Shown here: positions 57,611-64,000 of the stretch, piece after piece | How positions within the stretch are numbered: the stretch's first letter is position 1 | Layout of the letters: each line of letters opens with the position of its first letter | NCBI GenBank assembly: GCA_020723665.1 | Contig: DYIL01000003.1 | Span: 86,954 to 150,953, forward strand | Direction: 5' to 3' | DNA length: 64,000 nt | Source: Methyloversatilis universalis | Lineage (GTDB): Bacteria; Pseudomonadota; Gammaproteobacteria; Methylococcales; Methylococcaceae | Notes under the pieces: model-generated | What the model was told of the DNA's origin: nothing | Seen by the model: only the letters and a program-made list of their open reading frames with translations | Database searches by the model: none | Program-made: the position numbers and the translations under genes

Positions 57611-58333
57611 ATGGCGCTGAGAAATATTCTTCGCAAGTTCATCCTGACGTTCGTCGCGCTCACCGTTATCCCCGTCGTCCTGCTTCGCTGGCTTCCTCCG
57701 CCGACCAGCGCGTTCATGCTGCGCGCGCAAGTCCTCGCGGTTATCGAAGGGAAGTCCGGATTCAGACTGCGCTACCGATGGACACCCTGGGACGACATTT
57801 CGCCCTATGCGAAAGTCGCCGTGATCGCCGCCGAAGACCAGTTGTTCGACCGGCATTACGGCTTCGATCTGAACGCCATCGGCCGAGCCTGGAAGCATAA
57901 CCAGCAGGGAAAACGTATTCGGGGCGCCAGCACGATCTCCCAGCAAGTCGCCAAAAACCTGTTTCTTTATCCGGGACAGAACTACTTGCGCAAAGCCTTG
58001 GAGGCTTATTTCACGGCACTCATCGAACTGATGTGGCCGAAACGGCGGATATTGGAAATTTACCTGAATATCGCCCAGTTCGGCGAGGGAATTTACGGCG
58101 TTTCGGCCGCCGGGGAAGCTTTTTTCGCCAAACCGGCATCGAAACTCGACCCGAACGAAGCCGCCCTACTTGCGGCCGTTCTGCCCAACCCGGTGCGCTT
58201 ACGGGCCGACAAGCCTTCGGCTTATGTGATGCACCGTCGGCTGTGGATACTGAAACAGATGAAGCAACTGGGGGGATCGAATTATTTGCGGAACGTCGAC
58301 GGCCCGACTCGGGCAAAAGCGGGTTTAACGTAA
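57611..58333 (+). CDS. mtgA: Monofunctional peptidoglycan glycosyltransferase
   Basis: 240 residues from ATG 57611; the frame is open upstream but into the repeat. One N-terminal membrane segment (FILTFVALTVIPVVLL), then the GT51 motifs AAEDQLFDRHYGFD (catalytic Glu75), RGASTISQQVAKNLF and KRRILEIYLNIAQFG. It polymerises lipid II glycan chains at the outer face of the inner membrane. Confidence 0.94.
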   Translation: MALRNILRKFILTFVALTVIPVVLLRWLPPPTSAFMLRAQVLAVIEGKSGFRLRYRWTPWDDISPYAKVAVIAAEDQLFDRHYGFDLNAIGRAWKHNQQGKRIRGASTISQQVAKNLFLYPGQNYLRKALEAYFTALIELMWPKRRILEIYLNIAQFGEGIYGVSAAGEAFFAKPASKLDPNEAALLAAVLPNPVRLRADKPSAYVMHRRLWILKQMKQLGGSNYLRNVDGPTRAKAGLT

Positions 58334-58363
58334 CCCGCCTGTGCCGAGCGATTAAGAAGAGGA

Positions 58364-58627
58364 TCAGATCCCCAGGTTGCCTAGAGCAACCATCAAGTCG
58401 TTGAGAATGCCGGTGATGCGAGGGTGCTCGACTTCGAACTGCGAAATCGCTTCTTTCATGTCATCCACCAAATGCAGTCGATGCTCGTCTTCCGATGCCT
58501 CGAGCTGCTGCTCGAGATCGCTCAGTATCGTCTCGAGCCGCGCCCGAGTTTCGGCATCGGTCGTACTCAGCTGTTCGATTTCTTTGCGCAGATTGAAAAG
58601 CGCTTCGCTTATTTCTTTTTCAGTCAT
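58364..58627 (-). CDS. DUF4404 family protein
   Basis: 87 residues, almost entirely helical, with heptad-like Leu spacing (LRKEIEQLSTTDAETRARLE) and an acidic middle. HPRITGILNDLMVALGNLGI is the conserved C-terminal end of DUF4404. The function is unknown. It lies 58 bp downstream of speE on the same strand. Confidence 0.8.
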   Translation of the reverse strand: MTEKEISEALFNLRKEIEQLSTTDAETRARLETILSDLEQQLEASEDEHRLHLVDDMKEAISQFEVEHPRITGILNDLMVALGNLGI

Positions 58628-58685
58628 GGGATCTTTTCCTCAAACCCGTCGTTTTCCGCAAATCGTAACACAGGCCGCCGTCCGC

Positions 58686-59534
58686 TCAAGCCATCGCCGT
58701 CCTGAAGAACTCCGGCGCGACGAAAGCCGCCTTATGGATCTCGGCGTTGTAGTAACTCGTCGCGAACGGCTTGTTGCGGGCGTCGGCTTCGCGGAAATGC
58801 GTTAAATCCGACTTGCCCGCCAAAGTCCCGCTCCACCAGCCGGACGGATAAATGAACTGCGGGAAAAACAGGGTTCGGGTTTGCGGGAACCCCGCCTGGC
58901 GCATGGTCTTGTGCATGGCTTCGATCAACGGCATGTGGAACAGCGGCGACTCGCTCTGCTGGGCCAAAATCCCGTCCTTGCGCAGACAGCGGAAACACTC
59001 GCGGTAGAACGCCTCGTTGAACAAGCCTTCCGCCGGCCCCACCGGATCGGTGCTGTCCACGATGATGAGATCGACGCTGTCGGCCGCCGCGTCCTTCACC
59101 CATTGAATGCCGTCGATGAAAAGCAATTCGGCGCGCGGGTCGTCGTTCGATTCGCACAGTTCGGGAAAATAGCGCTCGGCGAGCCGGGTCACCCGCTCGT
59201 CGATCTCGATTTGAACCGCCCGCCTGACCTCCGGGTGCTTGAGCACTTCCTTGAGGCTTCCGCAGTCGCCGCCGCCGATGATCCAGACGGTCTCCGGATT
59301 CGGATGGGTGTAAAGCGCCGGGTGGGTCATCATTTCGTGATAAAGGAAATTGTCCCGGTCCGACACCATGGTGCAGCCGTCGATTACCATGAGCGTGCCC
59401 AGCCACTCGGTCTCGTAGATCTCGATGCGCTGAAACGGCGTCTGCTCCTCGTGGAGCTTTTCAGTCACCTTCAAAGAGAGCGCGCTCCCGTGTTTCGGAT
59501 AAACCTCGGTAAACCAGTTTTCGTCGCTCGGCAT
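58686..59534 (-). CDS. speE: Spermidine synthase
   Basis: 282 residues. IDGCTMVSDRDNFLYHEMMT, the GGGDCGSLKEVLKH decarboxy-SAM/MTA site, and DSTDPVGPAEGLF are family hallmarks. Transfers aminopropyl to putrescine. It is divergent from speA, with about 75 bp between the two starts. Confidence 0.95.
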   Translation of the reverse strand: MPSDENWFTEVYPKHGSALSLKVTEKLHEEQTPFQRIEIYETEWLGTLMVIDGCTMVSDRDNFLYHEMMTHPALYTHPNPETVWIIGGGDCGSLKEVLKHPEVRRAVQIEIDERVTRLAERYFPELCESNDDPRAELLFIDGIQWVKDAAADSVDLIIVDSTDPVGPAEGLFNEAFYRECFRCLRKDGILAQQSESPLFHMPLIEAMHKTMRQAGFPQTRTLFFPQFIYPSGWWSGTLAGKSDLTHFREADARNKPFATSYYNAEIHKAAFVAPEFFRTAMA

Positions 59535-59608
59535 GGTGTTCCTCGCAATGGAAAAATCGAAGGATTTTCCACATAATTCACTCCTTTTTAAAGACCTTGG
59601 CCACCGAA

Positions 59609-61483
59609 ATGAGTTGGAGTCTAGAGCAAGCGGTCGATACCTACGCCATCGAGCACTGGGGAGAAGGCTACTTCGGCATCAACGACGAAGGCCACGTGGT
59701 GGTCCGGCCGACCAAGGACCCGGCGCAAGGCACGGCAGATCTCTTCGAAATCGCCCAGGCAGTCCGCCAGGAGGGCTTGTCGCTGCCGGTCCTGGTACGC
59801 TTCACCGATATCCTGCGCAACCGGGTGAGCCTCTTGTACAAGGCTTTCGAAAAGGCCCGCCACGAGCACGAGTATCGAGGCAGCTATACGCCAGTCTACC
59901 CGATCAAGGTCAACCAGCAACGGAGCGTGGTCGAGGGTATTCTGAAAAACGGCCATACCGCGGTGGGGCTGGAAGCCGGCAGCAAATCGGAACTTCTGGC
60001 CATATTGGCCTTGTCCGACGCGGGCACGGTCATCTGCAACGGCTACAAAGACCGATCCTACATCCGCCTGGCCCTGATCGGGCTCAGCCTCGGGCTGAAC
60101 GTCTTCATCGTCATCGAAAAGCTGTCCGAGCTGGAGCTGGTGCTTTCCGAGTCGCGCGATCTGGGGATTACGCCGCAATTGGGCGTCCGGGTCAGATTGT
60201 CCAGCATCGGCGCCGGCAAATGGCAGAACAGCGGCGGCGACAAGTCGAAGTTCGGCCTGCACGCGAACGAACTGCTCAGGCTGATCGTCAAATTACGGGA
60301 AGCCGAAGGACTCGAATGGCTCAAACTGATGCATTTCCACATGGGCTCGCAGGTCGCCAACATCAACGACATCAAGACGGCGCTCAGGGAGGCCTGCCGC
60401 TATTACGCGGAATTGCGGGGACTCGGCGCCCATCTCGCCTGGGCCGACGTGGGCGGCGGGCTCGGCGTCGATTACGAGGGCACCCATTCGGTCAGCGACT
60501 GCTCCATCAATTACAGCATCGACGAATATGCCCACAGCATCGTGCGCGCCTTCTCCGAAGCCTGCGCCGAATACGGCCTCCCGCACCCGAATCTCATCAC
60601 CGAATCGGGGCGCGCCATGAGCGCCCATCATGCGGTGCTGATCACCAATATCATCGATATCGAATCGGTGGCCGAAGACGGAAGCCCCCCGGCCGAAATC
60701 AAGGCAAAACCGCTGCAGGATCTGGCCGATCTGCTCCGCGCCCTGCCGCAGGAATCGCCGCTGGGCGTGTATCACGACGCGCAATTCGATCTCGCCGAGG
60801 CCCGCGCGATGTACGTGCAGGGCAAATTGAGCCTGGCCGAACTCGCCGACGCGGAACGGCTCAACGCGGCAATCTGCCATGCCGTTCACCGACGACTCGA
60901 CATTCGGCTTCGCGCCCATCGCGAGCTGATCGACGAACTCAACGAGCGGCTCGCCGACAAGGTGTTCTGCAATTTCTCGCTGTTCCAGTCCATGCCGGAC
61001 GCCTGGGCGATCGCGCAGGTGTTCCCGGTCATGCCGTTGCAGCGCCTGCACGAAGAGCCCACGCGCCGCGCGGTCATTCAGGATCTGACCTGCGATTCCG
61101 ACGGCCGGATCAATACCTATATTGACCGGCAGAGTCTCGAAACCACCCTGCCGCTGCATGCCCGCAAGCCCGGCGAGCCCTATCTCATCGGCATCTTTCT
61201 GGTGGGCGCCTATCAGGAAATTCTGGGCGACATGCACAATCTATTCGGCGATACCCATTCGGTCAATGTCGAACTCGACGGCACCGGCGGCTATCGTTTC
61301 GTTCAACCCATGCGCGGCGACGGTACCCATGACCTCTTGCGCTATGTACACATCGACCCGGAAGATCTAGAGCGCGCCTATCGCAAGAAGCTGGTCGAAG
61401 CGCGAATCCCTCCCGAACAGCGCAAGCGCTTCGAGAGCGAGCTGATCGCCGGCTTGCGAAATTACACCTATCTCGAGGAGTAA
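59609..61483 (+). CDS. speA: Biosynthetic arginine decarboxylase
   Basis: 624 residues from ATG 59609; a TTG at 59597 would add 4. PLP-Lys in YPIKVNQQ, substrate-binding MHFHMGSQV, GGGLGVDYEGT, and the C-terminal CDSDGRI block. It makes agmatine from arginine, the route to putrescine when no ornithine decarboxylase is used. Together with the adjacent speE it supplies spermidine. Confidence 0.95.
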   Translation: MSWSLEQAVDTYAIEHWGEGYFGINDEGHVVVRPTKDPAQGTADLFEIAQAVRQEGLSLPVLVRFTDILRNRVSLLYKAFEKARHEHEYRGSYTPVYPIKVNQQRSVVEGILKNGHTAVGLEAGSKSELLAILALSDAGTVICNGYKDRSYIRLALIGLSLGLNVFIVIEKLSELELVLSESRDLGITPQLGVRVRLSSIGAGKWQNSGGDKSKFGLHANELLRLIVKLREAEGLEWLKLMHFHMGSQVANINDIKTALREACRYYAELRGLGAHLAWADVGGGLGVDYEGTHSVSDCSINYSIDEYAHSIVRAFSEACAEYGLPHPNLITESGRAMSAHHAVLITNIIDIESVAEDGSPPAEIKAKPLQDLADLLRALPQESPLGVYHDAQFDLAEARAMYVQGKLSLAELADAERLNAAICHAVHRRLDIRLRAHRELIDELNERLADKVFCNFSLFQSMPDAWAIAQVFPVMPLQRLHEEPTRRAVIQDLTCDSDGRINTYIDRQSLETTLPLHARKPGEPYLIGIFLVGAYQEILGDMHNLFGDTHSVNVELDGTGGYRFVQPMRGDGTHDLLRYVHIDPEDLERAYRKKLVEARIPPEQRKRFESELIAGLRNYTYLEE

Positions 61484-61513
61484 ACGGCATTGAACACCGA
61501 AGGAAAGAAGAAC

Positions 61514-62374
61514 ATGAAGGCAGGCTTCATCGGTCTCGGCACCATGGGCACTCACATGGCGCGGAATGTGGCGAAAGGACACTACCTGTCGTCCGTCTGG
61601 AACCGCACCGAAGCCAGCGCGATTACGCTTTCTCAAGAATTAGGCGTGCAGTGCGCCGCCTCGCCCGCCCTCCTCGCGGGCCGCGTCGACGTGATTCTGA
61701 TTTGCGTCTCGGCCGATGCCGACGTTCTGGAAGTGGTCCATGCACTCCTACCGGCGCTGCGCCCGCAGTCGATCGTGGTCGACATGTCCACGGTGAGCAG
61801 CGATACCGCGCGTGAAGCCGCCACACTGGTTGAAAGCAAGGGGGCAGACTTCCTCGACGCCCCGGTGACCGGCGGCGTCGAGGGCGCGAAAAACGGGACG
61901 CTAGCCATCATGGTGGGCGGCAAGCTCGCGACCTTGGAAAAAGCCTTGCCGGTACTGGAAACCATGGGCAGCCGGATCGTTCACATGGGCGAGGTCGGTG
62001 CCGGCCAGGCCGCCAAGGCGGTGAATCAAATCATGGCGGCCGGCATCAACGAGGCCGTGACCGAAGCCCTGGCATTCGGAGCGGCGCTGGGGCTGGACAT
62101 GCGCAAGGTCATCGACGTCGTCTCCGGAGGCGCCGCCGGAAACTGGTTTCTGGAAAAGCGCGGACCGACCATGACCCAAGGCATCTTCAAACCCGGCTTC
62201 AAGCTCGCCCTGCACCAAAAGGATCTGAAAATCTGCAAGGGCATGGCGGATAAGCTGGGAATCGAACTCCCGGTTACCGAAATGGCCCTGAACGATTACG
62301 CCAAGCTCATCGCGGAAGGGCATGGCGACGAGGATATCTCGGCGCTGTACCGCCTCAAGCGCCCCTCGCCGTGA
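61514..62374 (+). CDS. Beta-hydroxyacid dehydrogenase (HIBADH/GarR family)
   Basis: 286 residues from ATG 61514 (AGGAAAG). NAD(P) site GFIGLGTMGTHMARNV, the FLDAPVTGGVEGAKNGTLAI substrate block, and the catalytic Lys in GQAAKAVNQIM. Candidates include tartronate semialdehyde reductase, 3-hydroxyisobutyrate dehydrogenase and succinic semialdehyde (glyoxylate) reductase; the context does not decide. It is 30 bp after speA, possibly co-transcribed. Confidence 0.88.
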   Translation: MKAGFIGLGTMGTHMARNVAKGHYLSSVWNRTEASAITLSQELGVQCAASPALLAGRVDVILICVSADADVLEVVHALLPALRPQSIVVDMSTVSSDTAREAATLVESKGADFLDAPVTGGVEGAKNGTLAIMVGGKLATLEKALPVLETMGSRIVHMGEVGAGQAAKAVNQIMAAGINEAVTEALAFGAALGLDMRKVIDVVSGGAAGNWFLEKRGPTMTQGIFKPGFKLALHQKDLKICKGMADKLGIELPVTEMALNDYAKLIAEGHGDEDISALYRLKRPSP

Positions 62375-63651
62375 GCTTTGCGAGAAACGTCTGGGCCAGG
62401 ATCCACCTTTGTCTCGCCCTGAGCGTCGGCTTCCTATTCGTCCTGATCGGTCTCAGCGGGAGCCTCAGCGTCTACCGCGAAGAACTCGACGAACTACTCA
62501 ATCCCGCCCTGACGATCGACGACCCGAAAGGCGACTACCTGCCCCTGGATCGCATCATGGCGGCGGTCAGGAAGGCGCATCCGGACCGCCATGGCGCCTG
62601 GGTACTCGAAATGCCAGGCTCTCCCCGCGGCATGATCACCGCCTGGTACGAAAAACCCCACGAGACCCTGGGCGAGTTCTATGCGCCTCTCATGGTCTCG
62701 GTGAATCCGTACACGGCCGAAGTCGTAGCTAGCCGTTTCTGGGGCCGAACGGCGGCGACCTGGATTTATGATCTCCATACCCAGCTACACTTTGGGTTGT
62801 ACGGCTGGAATGCCATCGGCATTCTGGGGCTGTTGCTGATCGTCTCGGCGAGCACCGGCCTCTATCTCTGGTGGCCTGGATTCAGGCGGCTTCGCCGAAG
62901 CTTCACGATCCGACACGACGCCGGCCTGGCGCGCTTTTCTTTCGACCTGCACCGCACGCTCGGCCTGTTCAGCGCCGTCATCCTGCTGTTGCCGGCGTTG
63001 ACCGGATTTCATCTCGCTTATCCGAAACTGCTGGAAACGATGCTCGGAGCCCCGGACATGGGCCACGGCGACGAGGGCCCGGAACTTCTGAGCACGGCCG
63101 CGCCCAATGGGCGCCCCGTCAGCCTGGCCGAGGCAGTCTTGGTCGCGCGGGGGCTGTTTCCGCATGCCGAAGTCAGGCGCGTCGTCACACCCGCCGGGGA
63201 AAACGGCACCTATCGAGTCAATTTGCGTCGCCCCGAAGACGCAAACATCAGACACCCTTCTACCCTGGTTTGGGTAGACCGCTGGAGCGGACAGATTCGC
63301 GAAGTGCGGAATCCCAATCGGTTTGCCAGCGGAGAAGCCTTCATCACCCGGATATGGCCGTGGCACACCGGCGAAGCTTTCGGCGGCATCGGCCGGTTTC
63401 TTTGGTTCTGCACCGGCCTGATGCCGTTCGTGCTTTACGTGACCGGTTTATTGCACTGGCTGCACCGGCGCGGTTCGATCGAGGACCGGGAAGTGAATCT
63501 CGCCGCGCTTCGCCCGAAGCTCGAACGTGCGTGGAACCTTCTCTTGCACTGCGCGCTAGACCTCACCCGTTTTACCTGCCGTTTCGCAAACTGGACGATC
63601 GAGTGGATAATCCACCTCGCCCGCTGGGTTAAGCAGCGTTATCTCGATTGA
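62371..63651 (+). CDS. PepSY-associated transmembrane protein
   Basis: 426 residues with a GTG start overlapping the previous stop. Four membrane segments: SVGFLFVLIGLSGSLSVYRE, GILGLLLIVSASTGLYLWWP, a third with GLFSAVILLLPALTGFHLAY, and WFCTGLMPFVLYVTGLLHWL. Periplasmic PepSY-like stretches lie between them, and conserved His residues (DLHTQLHFG, FDLHRTLG, WPWHTGEAFG) are likely haem b ligands. Often linked to iron or siderophore reduction; the role here is unknown. Confidence 0.88.
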   Translation: MSFARNVWARIHLCLALSVGFLFVLIGLSGSLSVYREELDELLNPALTIDDPKGDYLPLDRIMAAVRKAHPDRHGAWVLEMPGSPRGMITAWYEKPHETLGEFYAPLMVSVNPYTAEVVASRFWGRTAATWIYDLHTQLHFGLYGWNAIGILGLLLIVSASTGLYLWWPGFRRLRRSFTIRHDAGLARFSFDLHRTLGLFSAVILLLPALTGFHLAYPKLLETMLGAPDMGHGDEGPELLSTAAPNGRPVSLAEAVLVARGLFPHAEVRRVVTPAGENGTYRVNLRRPEDANIRHPSTLVWVDRWSGQIREVRNPNRFASGEAFITRIWPWHTGEAFGGIGRFLWFCTGLMPFVLYVTGLLHWLHRRGSIEDREVNLAALRPKLERAWNLLLHCALDLTRFTCRFANWTIEWIIHLARWVKQRYLD

Positions 63652-64000
63652 GCTTCGACAGGGATCTCTTGTGATGTCGTTTCGACGGGGTAGTAAGACC
63701 AATGAACAGAGGTCGGCTTAGCAAAGCGCACAGCCCGGCCTTCATACGCGCGCAAACTTCCCTGGGATGAGCCGAAAAAGCTTGGACTGCAGCAGATAGA
63801 GTAAGATTTTTAGAGCATTTCCTAATCCGATGTACGGTAGAAACCATTTTTCCCGTATGGCGCGCCCGAGCATCGCCGGCTGGAGCCGGAAATCGCCCGA
63901 AGGGGCACGCGAGGGATCGCGTGCTGCGACAGAGGTACATGGACATGCCTTCTGTCGCCCCCGGCGTAAGCCGGCGACGCGCAGGATCAGCGCGCCATCC
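63652..64000. other. End of window, no supportable gene
   Basis: About 350 bp. Short inverted repeats (GGCTGGAGCC; GCCCCCGGCGTAAGCCGGCG; GGGATCGCGTGC) suggest structured intergenic DNA. A 105-codon minus-strand frame lacks similarity and a ribosome site. Confidence 0.35.

Noticed and set aside
63629..63946. 105-codon minus-strand frame at the right edge
   Set aside because: Overlaps the PepSY gene end and has no similarity or initiation signals.

Overview
The window looks like chromosome of a GC-rich gammaproteobacterium. The order petA-petB-petC-sspA-sspB, a murA/mla cluster next to hisG-hisD-hisC, spermidine/arginine-decarboxylase genes and a TIGR04073 (exosortase-associated) protein point to that class. 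Together with the PfaD/KS-type polyketide synthase and the abundance of small interspersed repeats, they fit a Methylococcales methanotroph such as a Methylocaldum-like organism. That lineage is an inference: no methane-oxidation gene lies in the window.

Layout. 1-8.4 kb: the 5' part of a large PKS (minus strand, running off the left edge), an orphan HNH protein, an HD-GYP c-di-GMP phosphodiesterase, a Gfo/Idh/MocA oxidoreductase, a peroxiredoxin, an inositol-phosphatase-type enzyme and RpiB. 8.4-14.1 kb: an accessory island with two paralogous small secreted proteins that carry a Sec signal followed by a double-glycine leader motif (copy A is frameshifted at that motif, copy B is intact). 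Between them lies a Sec-exported C39 peptidase, and after them a secreted beta-propeller-like protein of unknown function. Several MITE-like repeats are interspersed, two of them flanking copy B in inverted orientation. 14.1-24.0 kb: a sulfate uptake locus (YezD, OprP-type porin, sulfate-binding protein, degenerate EAL protein, then CysT-CysW-CysA), split by a decayed minus-strand polysaccharide deacetylase and a repeat. 24.0-34.8 kb: a broken hydrolase, a ParA-like ATPase, DUF1992, an RMD1 family protein, an ECF sigma/anti-sigma-like/CpxP-like trio followed by a TolC-MacA-MacB-type efflux operon, gene remnants and the TIGR04073 protein. 35-43.7 kb: a gene-poor stretch, a cholesterol-oxidase-type GMC enzyme, a metallophosphoesterase frameshifted by a 16-bp tandem duplication, IS701 debris, IlvD and more IS/MITE debris. 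43.7-64 kb: mostly core genes: NnrS, DUF488, DUF1820, sspBA, cytochrome bc1, hisCDG, murA, mlaBDEF (no mlaC in place), mtgA, DUF4404, speE, speA, a beta-hydroxyacid dehydrogenase and a PepSY membrane protein.

The most interesting part is 8.9-12.2 kb. Double-glycine leaders are normally cut by C39 domains fused to ABC exporters and acting on cytosolic leaders. Here both the candidate precursors and the C39 enzyme appear to be exported by Sec first, which resembles the periplasmic FapD protease of Pseudomonas functional-amyloid operons more than a microcin system. A second theme is at least three MITE-like repeat families with recognisable terminal inverted repeats. They sit at gene ends, provide stop codons and border gene fragments.
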